Assembly: GCA_038380795.1 (NCBI GenBank)
Contig: CM076259.1
Location: forward strand, 102,163,739-102,227,738
DNA length: 64,000 nt
Origin: Pyrocephalus nanus
Lineage: Eukaryota; Chordata; Aves; Passeriformes; Tyrannidae
Reading direction: 5' to 3'
Positions 10,593 to 24,804 of this stretch are shown here, piece by piece. Position 1 is the first letter of the stretch. The number at the start of each line of letters is the position of its first letter. The notes below the pieces were generated by a model, which had not been told where the DNA came from, did no database searches, and saw only the letters and a program-made list of their open reading frames with translations. The translations under genes were made by a program, and so were the position numbers.

Positions 10593-11503
10593 TGTGGTGG
10601 GTTGACCTTTTCCAATTGCCAATTATCCATCCAGCTGTTCTGCTTAGCAGGACAGGAGGAAAAAATACCACGAGAAAGCTCATGGCTGAGATAAAGGCAA
10701 AGACATCAGTTACCAATTACTGTAACAGGCAGAACAGACAAAACTCAAGTTGGGAAAATTCAGTTTATTGCCAAGTAACATAGAACTGGATGGTGAGAAA
10801 CAAAGGAAAAAAACCAAAAGACCTTCTTCCCGCCCCCTGTTTTTCCCAGGCTCAAATTACTTCTTCATTCCCAACTCCTCTCCTTTCTCTCCCCAAGTGG
10901 TGCTTGAGGATGGGACATGGGGCTCATGGGCAGATCAGGACAGTTCTTTGCTGCTGCATTCTCCTCACACTTTTCCTTGCCTTCAGCGTGGGTCTTCTCC
11001 TTGGGCTACAGTCTCTCAGGGTAAAGATGCTCCAATCCATACATGGGTACACCACAGCATGCAATTCCTGTCAGGAGGACCTGCTCCAGTGTGGGCTTTC
11101 CATAGACTGCCATACCTTCAGGATATATCTGCCTCTAAAGGCAGCAGTGTGAATATCTGCTCTACCACGACCCTCTTCATGGACTGCAGGGGGATGGCCT
11201 GCCTCACCACACTCTTCAGCAAGGTTTGCAGGGGAATCTCAGCTTCAGCCCCTGGAGCTCCTCCTCTCCTCCTTTCTCATTGGCCTTGCTGTCTGCTGTT
11301 TGTCTCCCTGTTTTCCTCTTTCCTCACACTGCTGTGTGGTATTTTGCCCTTTCTTAAACACTTTCTCTCAGTGGTGCCCCCTCGTTGGCTGTGGGGCTCG
11401 GCCGTGCCCTGTAGTGGGTCAGTAGAGCCCCTGGAACTGTCTGTGTGTGGTGCAGGACAACCACAGCCCCTCTGCCTCTAAAACCTCACCAGCAACACCA
11501 ACA
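10593..11503 (-). mobile_element. solo LTR of an endogenous retrovirus (bird LTR type)
   Basis: The + strand edge reads TGTGGTGGGTTGACC and the far edge ends in CA, so both ends carry the TG...CA signature. The interior keeps features of a widespread bird LTR: repeated phrases such as CTCCAGTGTGGGCTTTCCAT and GGACTGCAGGGGGATGGCCTGCCTCACCAC. Read on the minus strand, an AATAAA (plus 10764-10769) lies about 170 bases from the end. That is where a polyadenylation signal is expected, so the viral strand is probably minus. No gag, pol or env sequence flanks it, so this is a solo LTR of about 0.9 kb left by recombination between two LTRs. No clean target-site duplication survives: 10588-10592 and 11504-11508 differ. 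The 243-codon open frame across it on the + strand is incidental. Exact family assignment (ERVL-like is my impression) needs a repeat library. Confidence 0.8.
10764..10769 (-). terminator. LTR polyadenylation signal AATAAA
   Basis: TTTATT on the + strand reads AATAAA on the minus strand, within CAATAAACTG. Its distance of about 170 bases from the LTR end fits an R-U5 segment. It is the main evidence for the LTR orientation. Confidence 0.5.
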
Positions 11504-11510
11504 TATTGCA

Positions 11511-14500
11511 TTAAAGCTCAGTATTGCTTTTCAGACAGTAGTAAATCTGAGTGAGTTTTTGGAGCTCAGTGGAGTTAAATTAAAACAGTTTGAGACGGAC
11601 ACCCAGAAGTCCTCTAGTGAGAGACTGACACTTCGGAGTACAGAGTGTTGCCCTCATGCCACAAGATATTGCTGGGACAACACATTTGTTATGGTTCATG
11701 TGGCATTTGCACACCACAATGGCAATAAAGTTCTACCATAGACTCACTAAGTATTTTCACAAATTACCTAAAAAGCATGATTTGCACATCCTAACTTGAT
11801 AGTTTTGCCAAGAAAACATGTTAAAGTCGAGTCATTACTTTCTGCATGAAAGAAAGTGGCCCCCTGTTTTACATGAAGCCAGAAAAAAGTGGCCATTTTG
11901 CTGCAAAGCTGATAAAAATGTATTTCTCTCAATTTAACTGACTATCTCTAATTCCATTTACTTTAAATTTGCTGACCCTTCAGATTTCTTTTACATGTAC
12001 TGGTTATCCAACATTCCATTAAAAGCATAATTATGGTTTAAAATATGTAGCTATTGAAATCTAAATATGTAAGAATACAGAAAATGTAGATTCTCTAGGC
12101 CCTGGTAGCTCATCTAATTCTGATAGCAGATGTTTCAGCACTGTCTGCAAGTTATTGTGATGAGACTAGGGGGACAAAAGGAGACTTCAAGCAGTCCTGC
12201 ATGACTGGAATTTATTTTAACCATTAATAGCTGGAAACCAAAAATCTCAAAAGTGCTTATCTTAAGATACAAAAAACCTAGGAACAGAAAAGTAATTTGC
12301 TGGGAATATTGGAAATTACTACCTGAATTCTTCTTCTGACTTTTTTTGTGACATTGTAGCTCTTGATTTGTAAATATCTCTCCACATGTAATGTATAATT
12401 TATCTAATATAGAGAGTATAATATATAATTATTATAAACAATATGATAATATAATTATGTCTCAGTCTGCACTATACACTCTTAATGCCTGATTCTCTTC
12501 TCAGTTTGTTTTCGTAAAAATGTACATTGATCCGGAGTTGCAACCATGAAACCTGTATCACTCCTTGTGTGAGGTATGTACAACATTTAATATCTATGTG
12601 AATTTATGCTTATCTTTCAGCCATGAACATATGTGAATAGTAAATTATAATCATCAATGTGATTTTAAAAATCTGGTTTGGCTTTAATTATTTAGCAGCA
12701 TAACCCAGAAATTCATCAGCTTTTTCTGAAATCCAAAAACAAAGTGAGTTTGATTGTGTATGTAGCAACCATGCGTATTCACCAAACTTGAACTGAGAAG
12801 TACCCTTGAATGACTGTTCTCAGCAAGCAGTTTATCTGAAAACATTTACTTTTGTCTGAAAAGTGCTTTTTAATTTGCTTTTGAATTATTTTCAATTATT
12901 AAGTCACTATGATTCACAAGAAGTAAAAGAGAGTGTCTGAGTGTTGAGTAATGGTATTCGGTTTGTTTGGACAAATCCACTGCCCTTGCAGCAATCTTCA
13001 GTATTGCTGGTGAAAGGAGGGAGCAAGGTCATCTGTGTGTTAGCATTGCATGGGCTAAACACCCAAGTCTTTGCTGTCTTAGATCCACTGATCTCACATA
13101 TCAACACTGACTTCATTGTCAGTGTAAACTGGATTATCCTTCCAAATACTTACATGTATTGATAGTCTCAGGTAGATTATTTGCAGATGGATTAATGGCC
13201 AGAGCAGGAAAATGAAAATTAAAGTTTGTCTTAGGGATCTCAAAAAAACATTTAACTGTTCATGGTTCATTTTGTTTGCAGGTAAAGCAGGTATATGATG
13301 CTTAGCCCTTTGCTGAGCAAATCAAGGCCTGATTCTTTTCAGATATTGAGGCAAATCTGGCACAACACTTGGCTAGGTGTTATGCTCACCCCTCTTCATC
13401 CCCTTCCACTGAAAAACGAGCTAAAGGTTTGGAATTTTCTATCAGATCTGATTGAGTGAAAACTTTTTCACAGCTGGTTTCTTGCAGGGTCTAGATACTT
13501 TCCAAGAGTGTTTTCCTGGAGGAAGAGGCAATGGCTACTCTAGGTTGTCCATAACACAGATTACAGCACAGGTACAGTAAGTGATTTTATGGGCATTATC
13601 AGGAACTATCCTGCTCAAACAATTTTAATGTGAAAGATGCTCATATTTCCCTTATAACTTACAACCCCAGGGTATTTTACTCTATTGCTTGAAACATGAA
13701 AAGTATTCCTTTGCTGCTGGCACACACATGAATAACCAACTACTATTTGAGTTTCATCTGCTCTGCACTTTAGTCAGGGCCCACATTTTTTGACTGACTG
13801 CAGTTTGGAGAAGAGGAGGGAGCATTTCCTGAGGTGCATAAATATCTCTGACGCACATGGTTGTCAGAAATTTTGTTGGAGACTGAATTACAACAGTGTA
13901 ATTGCAAGCAAATGGGTGGAGCTGGGATAGGAATAAAGATGACCTGGTTTCTTTCTAGTGACTTGCTAATGGTAGATGAATGTGTCTTGGCATCATTCAG
14001 AGAGCAGGAGAGGAAATCTCTTTATGGTTCTGGCAGGTTCAGACAAGATCTTATAACAGAGAGCACAGGAGAGCAAAAAACTGAATGAGAAGCTACCCCA
14101 GCTACTCTCTGAACACGCACTAAAGAGATGTGGGCAACACATTATCTACAGGTCTGGTTGCTGTGAGATCATTTCAGTTGGAGGGAGAAAAGGAAGTAAA
14201 ATATGTCCCCATGTCAAATCATTAGATTAGACCGGGAAAGGATGATTCTCACTCTGCAAGCAATGATCTACAAAGGAGAATGATTTACAGAAAATGTGTG
14301 AGACAAACAAAGGGATCATTTGTCCCTCCTGTCTCCCAGCCCTGTGTTTGGGTGCAAGAGAATTCTTCTGCATTTATAGCGTGTGTTTTTAAGTGAACAA
14401 ACTGTTTTCTTACCAAAAAAACAAAAAAGTACTTATTTGCTCTTTGTTGATTAAAGATCTGCTGCTATCCTATGCCAAAATTTGTCAGATACTGAGTCAG

Positions 14501-17500
14501 AAGCTTGGCAGCTCTCTCTGACGTGTCACTCTGAATATTCTCCCCATTGTCAAATCATTTAAACAGTAATGAAATAGAGAGCATGGAGCTAATACTGCTG
14601 TTTTCAACTACTGCTTTAATTGAGAATGAGAGATAATGACATTTTTACAGATGAATGAATAAATGAGGATTAATACAGACATAACTGTGAGGATTAAATA
14701 ATCTAGACTCTCAATCGGATGTATAAAACTCTCATAAAATGTGCCAGTAAAATGTAATAATCATTTTGAATAATGATTGTCAAAGATAAAGCATAATTTT
14801 TAACTCCAAAACCTGGAAGTTCATTGAGATTTACCTTACTAAAATGTTTGATATTAAGCTTCAGAAATATTAAATAATTATGAGTTATTCCGTATATCCA
14901 GCTTAGATAATGCAGTCTCCCACAGGAATAGCTGGTAAGCATAAAGGCTGAGGAAGTCCTCAAAAATTTTTCTACAAGGAAAAAGTAAGCAATGAGAAGC
15001 CTTTACCATTAAGGACTGCATAGAAAGTCTCTGGGAGTAAATTCATTAGGAAGGGCAAGTGTAAATTCCCCACACATAGCCAATCAGTATTCATGGATAT
15101 TCAGGCTGATCATACTTGCTGCAGAGTCCTTTGTGAAAGGATGCTAACCAAAAACTACAGGGTTTTCAGATAAGAAGTTGTATTTTGATTTGTACTGATG
15201 TTCTTGCTCCGTAATAAATAACTGTGAAATTGCCAACTATACCTGAGCTTTCTCAGCAATAAATAGAAATATCTGATTATAAAGAGGGCAGTTATAAAGC
15301 AATTCAGTCCCTGTGTATGTGCAAAGCAGAAGTCAATGTTTGCGGCTGCAGTTTCATGTGATGTCTCAGACAGGCTAGAGCCAGTGTACCACATCCTCCA
15401 CTTTTCTCCAGTTACCCATTTCCGTGGCTCCTTCTTCCCTTTTCACATCATGTTCTGCTTTGTACCAGCTCAGCCACTTGTGTGCCCACCCAGTGAACTG
15501 GGGTTGGGTGCAGGGGTAGCTTTCACCTGCATTTGCATCATCCCTCAGCCCAGTGGATGAGGGACCACACAGGATGCTCCAGCACGGAGAGTGGAGGATG
15601 GCTCTGGGGCAGGAACAGGGAGCAGCAGGGACGGGGGTGAGGAAGTTGGGCAGAACCTGATGCCTGAGAAGAACAAGTTTACTAATATCTGGACATCCAA
15701 AAAAAAACAGAAAAAAAGTGTATTTTTTTTCTGTAAGACACTGTGGTCTAGGTGATAGCAAAAAAAAGTGCTTACAGTATCAGAGTTTTTACCTCTCTCT
15801 TTCTGCTTAATTTTTTTTTTTTCCTCTGGAAGGGTGGCATTTGAGAGGGTTTTCATTCATTTGACTTCAGTAGAACAAAAGTGGAAGTAGAAAAATGCAT
15901 GCTATTCAGGCTTCCTGCCTGAAGACATCTGCGTCTTTATTTGGTTGCTTGAGTCAGTGGTTCCCAGAATGAGGTTAAAAATCAGCGGAGACTTGCCATG
16001 TCATAATAAGAGGCTGGAAAATATACATTGCTAGGCTAATAGGCAGAATAGATAGATTTTTAAATTAAAATATTTGTGATAAAAGCATGGGAAGATTAAT
16101 GATAATCTGAGCCTGTCTTTCAGTTTGTGGACACAGACCTAAGAAAAATGCTCATGGGAGACAATAGTTGCTTAGGGAGCTATTAAAAATGTTTTAATTA
16201 ATTTACAGTAAAATCACTTCACTGTATATAGGCTATACATGTCCAGGGCTTCTCACTTCTTTAAGCATCATAATGCATTTCTCATACTTTACCAGATAGA
16301 GACTATTTCCAGGAACTCATGGTGTGTAGTGATGACCTAAACCCTGGTAATTCTGATCTATACCCATAGAACTCTACCCCACTGTATTTGGGTGGACTGT
16401 AATTCTGTGTGGATCTGCTTCTTGCTAAAGTAAGATTCGCTGGGAAACTTCCGTGAAGCCTATTTTTATAAATCTGAATCATCACACGTTCCTGGGAAGG
16501 TAAAGAGCATTACGTTAGTAATGTATTTTCTCATGCAGAGCCCTGCCCATGCAGTATGTACACAAAAAATCAAAAGCAGAAAGGATTAAAGACAAGGAGT
16601 CACTGGGATAAGAAAAACAGGTTAGGTAAAATCAGAGGCAAGGAGGCTACCTGAGATAAGGTGTTTCTGGAAGAAACTTCCCCTTTACTCCCATGTTTGT
16701 AGTCCACAAAGTACTGAATGTTGTGAGTGGAGAGAAGCTGCTGCAACCTATTGCTTTTTCCACAGTCATTAACTGGCTGTTTAAGCAGAAACACAGCACT
16801 GGGAAGCCAGTGAGTCCCCTCTGAGAAGAGGTATGCTTCCCAGATGAGTTTGTCAGCACATGGAGTGATGCCAAATTCCAGAAGCAGCAATATCCTACTC
16901 ATGCTCACAAAGCTTAAGGCCATGGTCGAAGGTGTCAGGCCTGAACACAACAGTCCAAGTACCCAGTCAGGGAAGCTTTACCGTGGGACTGGAATAGTTG
17001 CCAAAATTTCACAAAACTCCTATCAAACTTCAGGCTAAGGCTGTGTAAATACCTAGAATTCCTGCACAGAAGATCTAAAGTCAGTATAAACTGGACTACT
17101 TTTTTTCTTAAATAACAGGATCTGTGTGTTTTGATGACTTCCTTGCCTTCTAAATTAGTTTTTAAGAAGTGAAACTTACAAGCTTTTTTCTCCCCAACTG
17201 ATGACTGTTCCAAGAGGTGTTGTGAAACTAACCTGGGATCTACACAAAATACAAGTCAGTTTATTTCCAGTGTATTCCAATTATGACATCTTCTTGGCTT
17301 AGGGATATCTAATAGTGCCAAGATAACTGCTAACATTTTTTGAATAATTGGATGATTTCACAGTAGTATATAAAGTCATCTGATTTTTCTTGGACAACCG
17401 TGCAAGAGTTTTCAAGTGACAGAATGATGACCTAACTGCAGATGAAATGTATGTTGCCTGCTGAGAGATTGTATTCAAAACCTAAATAAAGCCCACCATC

Positions 17501-20030
17501 TTGAATTAGTTATGGAGTTTTTAGTAGACTGGGGAAATTGTGTTACACAGAGGATAAGTTCCACTCCCTCCCTTAGCAGAACTCATTTCTCCAGCAACGA
17601 TAGGTCCCCAGGTATTTCTATGATCACTCGTGCATATTAATCAAGGAAAAGCACCATCAGCCTGATCCAAAGATGAAGCAGAACTGGTTCTCAGTATAAG
17701 AGCTGCAAGAATGTTAAACAGGTCAAGTTCTCTTGGCATTTTCACCTGGTGGACCAGACACACTATCTTCTAAAATAAAACGCGCAAGGTGAGCACCACG
17801 GCAGTTTTTGCAGAGTGAAATAACATACTCTGCTGAACACTGATCTGTCTTTTCAGCTCTGTGTGCCTGGTATTAGGCATCTAAAAAAAGGTGGATCTTC
17901 GAAATGGCAAATGCTCACTCTTGCCGTTACCCTTCTCCCATGCAAAAAAAAAAAGAGTTTGTCTGACTTAGACATCTAAGGCCAGATGTGAATGCTTAAG
18001 TCTATTCTGTTATAGAATTATGACTTTGAAAATGATTAATTTATTTTTTTTTTTATTTTAGGATTTTCAGGATTTTAGGACTGAGAGGATTTAAACTATC
18101 CAGCTCATAGAAAGACATTTCAGTTCCATCAGCTCATCAGGTACACGTAAGAGGGAGAAAACAATCATGTGAGCTAGCTGGATGTTAATTAAAGCCAACA
18201 ATAAATAGTGGTGAAACCATTAGATATTTTTAAAGGCCTCTATTTAATGTGGGCATTGTAAAAAAAGCTTTAGGAAAAAAAGAAGGAACATTTTTTTTCC
18301 TCTTTAATCAATAAAAAAGGATGTTAAGATTGGATGTAAGGTTTCTGTAAGATGTGGTCCTCTGAAATAAGTATTTCAGTTACCTAACTACAGATACACA
18401 TTGTTTAAGAAACCAGTCACTTTAAAATTCAAATAATATTTTTATAATCTTACTTTTAATTTGGTTAGCTATTTAAAAAAAAAAATCTCTCAATGATCAT
18501 AATATTTGAATTTCCTTTTAGGGATGTTAATTGTATTGAAAGTCCTATCTAAATGCACCTTGATAATTCAATATTAACAAACATAGCAGAAGAAACATGT
18601 CATAGAAGATTTGTGGTAGTTTCCCTTCTGAGAGCCACCAGCAGTTCCAACTGCAGAGGGGGCTCCTAAGGATGGGGGGGGTTCAGAACAGGGGATTATT
18701 TTACAGAGCTTAAATTATGTCTTTGGTTTCTCTAATTTAGAGAAAATATTCATAATTTTCTGTACTTGACATTTTGGTAAAATAAGCAGATTGTATAATT
18801 CCTTTTGGAAATATTACATGCATAGCTTCTTTCTTGATCTCTGCAAAGGTTCCCAAGAACATACAAGGAGAAAAAGTGTTTCACAGATTATTATGATCAC
18901 ATTAGTGAAGGATAAGTGAAGTATAAGGAAAGTGATTATCATATTTGGAAATTGAAAAACCTATGTAATTTAACCTAGAGCTCGGCATGCCAGAATGCTG
19001 GAATTTTAAGGGGTGCAGCTTTCTCCTACATAAAATTGTAGTTGCTAAAATGCTATTTATTTCCTGAAAGGTTATCAGCAGCATCCATTATGTACAGTAA
19101 AAATCTTAGAAAAAGAACTTTCCATTTCTAAAACTAAACCAATTGGGTTTGCAATCTTATTAGGTTAAAGTAAAGCATCCCATAATTACCAAAGGAAAAT
19201 ATTTTCAGAGACTTTGTAGTGTTTACTGGTTACATCTGAATATGTAAATAAAAGCTGTGAGACAACATAAAAATATTGATACAGAAATGTTGCAATACTA
19301 AGGAGAAACTATTACATGAGATCACAGACACTATAATTATCAAATCGTATTTACAACTCGAATGTGTCAACTTCAGTTCTTGTTTCTCCAAAGCTATTAA
19401 AATTTCTACGTCACAAGCACAGCTGCAAAACTCCAGCCCTTCATGGATTTCAGGGGAGTGAGATTTCAGCTGGTCTGGTAAACCAGATATTTTACTCCAG
19501 AACTTTGGAAATTAAATATACAGTCAAAGTTCGACTCCAATAATCTTGACGAGTCCATCTTATTTGGAAAGAGAAGTAGTACAAGACCAGAGCCCCTGGA
19601 ATTTTTAGTGTTAGTGTATCAGTCTTTCCATTCTAAATCCTTACTTTGAAGTTCTTTTAGTATCCTGTAACATTTGGTAGAGAAGCTTTCCGAGCTGGGA
19701 AGGTTTTTTTTTTTACTAAATAAATATAAAACTAATATGACTGTTCTATGTTACAGGACACAGTTAAAGAAGTCTGTAGTCTCTGTCTCCCAAGCTGATT
19801 GCCTGAAAAAGAGCTCTGGTTTTAATATGTTATAAATCTCTCTAGCCTGTAATGTGGGCTAAGATATTTAAGAGCTGCAGACACCAAAAAAGCACAAACA
19901 ACAAGATTAAAAGTGGATTGTGTTTGTAATAAGCAGTGATTTCCTGTATTTGTACTGAATAAATGAATTAATTTATTCAACATGTATCCATGATTCAAAG
20001 TGAATCAACATTTGATAAAGGCCCAGAGTC
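11511..20030. other. non-coding DNA, no gene recognised
   Basis: This is AT-rich single-copy sequence. A strongly AT-rich patch lies at 12,395-12,462 and homopolymer tracts lie near 15,700-15,815. Isolated donor-like signals (GTGAGC at 17,788, GTAAGC at 14,935) lack convincing acceptors or open frames. I see no repeat of recognisable family. Confidence 0.5.
12395..12462. repeat. AT-rich low-complexity tract
   Basis: The tract is almost wholly A and T, with overlapping TATAAT, ATTATTATA and ATATAATTAT words. It is low-complexity DNA with no defined repeat unit. Confidence 0.7.
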
Positions 20031-20039
20031 AGTGTATCC

Positions 20040-20640
20040 CATCTGAGTTAGGAACATGTTTTCTAAAGCCCTGGGAGCTGCGGCAGCCTCCGGGATGCAT
20101 TAGGGAGTGGCAGAGCAGAGCTCTCCGCTGGACACAGCAGCTGCATCTTATTCCCTTTTCCTTGGAGCGCACAGCTGCTGCCTTCGCAAAAGCAGACCCG
20201 AGGGTGTGGTGTCCCAGACCTTGGAAACTGTAGCCAGCCCATGCACTCCCCCAAACAAACGAGGCCTTTTCAACACCTACTTAGCATCAGCCAGAGCCCT
20301 CCCTGGTGGCCTCGTGGCCAGAATACCACGCACTCATCGCTGGGCCTGGGCTTGGCTTCTGCTCCGAGACAGTTTGCAGAGATGCACCAGCCAGTGTCCA
20401 GCCCCAGGGCGTGATGGACCAGCTCATGAAAGGAGCTGAAAATGAGCCCAGAAAACACTGTATAGCTGTCAGAGGGGTGGCTTGAGGCCAGTCGGCCATG
20501 GGCTTCATGATTGCTACTGCCAACACTAGCGTTATGGTAGGAAACCATTGCCAGGACAAAGGGGAAGGAAGGAACCATCCTCATCATCCACAGTATGGCC
20601 AAAGGTCAGCTGGCTGAAAGGGGAAACTTAACCAGGGGCT
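20040..20640. other. GC-richer, CpG-bearing patch of unknown origin
   Basis: About 600 bases stand out from AT-rich flanks, with a dozen or so CpGs (for example GCTGCGGCAGCC, CTCATCGCTGGG, CAGTCGGCC). Open frames of up to 110 codons occur on both strands, but none resembles a known protein. On the + strand, the frame through 20,387-20,467 reads GVMDQLMKGAENEPRKHCIA and meets a stop at 20,482, which gives a faint impression of a decayed retrocopy. Alternatives are an unlisted LTR or a regulatory element. Confidence 0.35.
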
Positions 20641-23600
20641 TTCTCATCTGAGCTTTCCTTGCCTTAGACAGCCTCAGGAAAGAAATTCAGCATGCTTTTG
20701 TCTGCATTAACTACAAAAAGGTCCACTGAAATGAGTATGTAGAAAGCATCAGCAGTATTTGTCTGGTTGAAGAAATCCAAAGACTAGAATTTTTTGCTTT
20801 TAAACCATTCAAATTGTTCTGCAAAATTATTATGTGACGTAGCATGGTTAGTAGCTTGGCATAAGCATATAAACAATGAGGTATCCCATAGCTAAGTAGA
20901 CAGCAACAATAGATTACTGTAATAAAAAATTATGTGTACTAAAAAAGTCACTAATAAAACCCAAACCCACCATGGTCCAAGGAATTTCAAATGCATTATG
21001 GATCAGAAAATCAGTATTGAGAAAACTGTTAAAAAGTAAACACTTCATTCCAAGACAGCTGAGGGACAGTCCTATCTATGGATTTAATTTTTTTCTCTTT
21101 ATCCAATTAGCAAAAAATGGAACAGGATGGCCCTCAAAAATGTTGTATGAACAAGTTCTTACAGTGTTTCTTCCAGAGCTACATAAATGTGACACTTCAG
21201 GAAGAAATATCGTAAGAAATCCAGTACTCAAGTCTGAAAATACCCCAAGCCTACAACATATCTATTCCATTAAGACATGCATTCAGCTAAAAATTTGGAA
21301 GAAAATAATCACATCTAAGTTCTTAGGCCAACATAAGAGAATGAAAAGCTAGCACACTGTAATGGAATTGGGGATATGTGAAATTAAGTACCAGTCTGGT
21401 TCCAAGAGAACCCAAACACCATTCAAGCTCATGTACTCTTCAGTACTGGCAGATTTATTTTAAACATCTCTCTTGGATAGGAAGTGGGAAATCTTTTCAC
21501 CTTGGTCAGGCCACCCAGTAACTGGCTTTGTGCTATCATTGGTCGTATCATATGACCTTAACCTATATCTTTCTGGTCCTTCTTTGCCAGTTTTGCTTAC
21601 CTTTCATGCTTTCTTAAGTTATAGCTTAAATGTTTCCCTGGTGCAGCAGCACTTCTCTGACTCTTGTTAAGTACTACTTAAACTGAAGGTAGGTGGTCAT
21701 CAGTTGATACTTGAGCTGATGCTTGAATTGGGATGATGCTTAGTCCAGTAGATTTTAGGGAAGTCAGATCAGGAGGCAACTCCCTCCTCAGCTGGGATGG
21801 CTCACGCTCCCAGTGAACTAATTCAAGTGAATTGAGAGAACTGCTGTTCACCCAGGATATTGCTGCTACTTTTGGGTCCACCTGGGAGTTTTTTGTTCTT
21901 ATGATATATATGAGGCCAGGTTTCTTGCAAAAAGATCTTCTTCCTACATACAAATAATTCACACAGGTAGAAATTACCTGTGAATAATTCACAGATTCAC
22001 CACGATCACTCTGAACATATTTTGCTGTCCTTAAGCTTGAGCCAAAGAGCCCAGGAAATAAATTTCAAAGTTTTTTTTGAACAGTATCTCATTCAACTAT
22101 TGGCTCTTCACTATTAGTAGTGATTAATGATTAGTCACATATGTCTAACAACATTTTCCAGTTGACTGCCCAAATGCCTGAGAGCTTTAAAACAGGAGAA
22201 AAAAAAAAAGAAGGATAATTATCAAATACTGAATAATCAACAAAAGTACATTCTCGAGTTTCTTGTTGCCGTATGTCAGAGTATATTAGAGCAGGTACTC
22301 TGTAAAACCAGACATTGTAAATCACAATATGTCTAAAGTTACAAGTTTAAGTTACAGCTGAAGTTACTTAAATTAATATTTTCAGCATTTTACTCTACAT
22401 AAAAATTGGATTGTGTGTGTTTTATAACACACCAACATCCGTGCTCTTTGTCTTTCCATCTGAGCGTGCACAGCCTATTTGGGTGTTCCCAATTTAGACT
22501 CAATGGTTTGCTCATGTTGATTATATAATGACACATATTTCCAAGGCTCTGGTTGGATGCAGGTGCTAAGGTCAACTTCTTGGTGTTTTGATTCTCAGGA
22601 GGATCTTCAGAAAATAAGGCATCTGTGGTTGCATTTATAATTGTAAATCATGCAATGAGATCATCATAAATCTCTTTGTTTTCATAATAACAGCATGTAA
22701 CATTTTAAAGCACACAGATTATATACTGGAAAAGCATTTAACAGAAAACATCCCAAGGCAAAGTGCCCTGAACATTTCTGAGGCACTTACTTTTATATAC
22801 TTGGAGGTAGTTTTAAAGTCTTCACCTCTTTTTTAAGACAAGTCCTTCACAGATTTTTTCCCAACACTTTTCAAAGAAAATATATAAACTGTACTGCAAA
22901 CAAGGGCAATACCTAAACTATGGACTAGTAAAAAATTTTTTCTATAATAAGTGAAGCTAAAGCATGAAAAATATGTAACCTGTTTTCTATTCTATTTCAT
23001 TTTTTATTGGCATTACTACCTTTTTTTCTCTTAGTAAGGAAGTGGCTGTTTGTACACAACACTGTTTGCTCTACATGATACAAATGGAAATAATAAGCTA
23101 GTGGCTAAATATTTACTTCTTACATTCTCCTCCTATATGCTATTCACCAAGTCATGCGACTTGCAGTTTTACATAGGAAGATGATCAATGATTAACCACA
23201 GGTTAAAACAAATTCCCTGGACAATCCCATTTCTACAAAAAGGCTACTGTTTATTAGAGGTAGGTATGCACACAAAGATTATGTCCTGTATTTTAGGTGA
23301 ATTCATTCTGTGTCCAACCTGCTGGTTTTTTTCTATATTTTTTTTGTTCTACAAAAATGAATAGATACTGGAAAAGAAAACTGGTAATCCATGTGTCAGA
23401 ACACCAAAAACATTCACAAAAATCTTCTTAAAAGTAGAAATATTTTATCATTAACCTCCAATATTTTCAGTCAAAACAATTAATTGTTTAGGCTTGCAGT
23501 GTCCTGAAAAATCTCTGATTTTCTTGAGGGTGGCAAATGTTTACCTCGAGATACTTTGCTCATTCATACTATTTCCTATGAAAATCAAACAAACAAACAA

Positions 23601-24003
23601 CAGTTTTAATTCATATTTCAGGCCCTAGGTGGTAAGAACAGCTGATAATGAAAAAGGTGTGCCTGTGCAGCATGACTCACCCCGCAGGGACTCCTGTGTG
23701 CCAGGCAATGGTCACCTGGAGTGAGTTTCTGTATGCAAGGACTGTTCCACCACAAACTATGCCACTGGGAGGCATGGCGGGGGTTAGGGAATGATGGAAA
23801 TATGTCTTAAAATAACTTGGAGAGAAACGGGAGTCCAGCACAGGCAGGTGACAGTGTTGCACAGAACAGAGGCAGAATTTAGTCCTGTGCATCGTATGCC
23901 AGCTGGCTTCACTGTGCCACTCAGTTTGGGGGGCAAACTGAATGTGCTCTGCATCATCAAGCAGGGCAAGGGTCTCTTCTGAGCCAGAAGGGAATAGAAT
24001 AGT
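20641..24003. other. AT-rich non-coding DNA
   Basis: I see no gene and no recognisable repeat. Several frames of 60-130 codons are open but uninformative. Confidence 0.5.
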
Positions 24004-24110
24004 ATCATAGAACATCCTGAGCTGGAAGGGACACACAAGATTCATCGAGTCCAACTCCTGGCTCTGCACAGGACAACATCAGAAATCACACTATGTGTCT
24101 GAATATACAG
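24004..24110 (-). repeat. CR1 LINE fragment, minus strand
   Basis: The stretch TATCATAGAACATCCTGAGC, then TGGAAGGGACACACAAGATTCATCGAGTCCAACTCC, then GGCTCTGCACAGGAC is the reverse complement of the 3' end of an avian CR1 subfamily. Similarity fades after about 24,110, although the copy may extend to about 24,250 in decayed form. Confidence 0.85.
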
Positions 24111-24804
24111 ATTTAGTCTCACAAGAAATGTCAGCCATGCAGGCCTTCTCAAGAAGCTTGAGACATCCTTCTCTGAGCACATCCTCTCAAGGACTTCATT
24201 AGCCTTTAAGGATTTGCAGGCCAAAAAGTTGCCACTGTCAGTCCCCCAGCTACCTGAGCACACCATGCTTCATGATTTGTGGACCACTTTCCCTTGGTGA
24301 ATCTAGGAGTAAATCATCATCATCTTTCTCATGGAGTGATCTGTGGGAAAGCTGAATTTTACATTTACTTCATCTCCTGGTCTGTGTGCATGCTTCACTC
24401 ACTGATGCCTCTGTATCTCTTCATACTGCTACACTGTACAGTGAATACCACAGAACATTTCTTCTGTAACCAAACTAACCCCTTGTTTTCTTAACTTTGG
24501 CATCACTTAAAAGTCAAGGCAAAACATACAGTGGCAGGAGAATATTTTCAGACTTTTGTGGTGTGAAAATAAAACACCTTTCATCTACTTCTGTACATGC
24601 ATATACATTTTAATATACCACACTAAATCACCTCTAATCTGCTCCATGTCTGCTTTCATCACAGCAGTCTCTGTGCCACAATTGCAAATCAATTAGTAAT
24701 GGCAAAGGTGAATCAGAAGTATTTTGCTTCCTCAGTGATTTTTATATTATATACTTGTCATATCACTTCCAGGAGAGAAAGTGGGCTAAAAATACCGGGA
24801 GTTA

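Noticed and set aside
10750..11481. 243-codon + strand frame
   Set aside because: It lies wholly inside a retroviral LTR and on the strand opposite to its inferred transcription.
15700..15820. A- and T-runs with short inverted symmetry
   Set aside because: This is homopolymer composition and not a defined structure.
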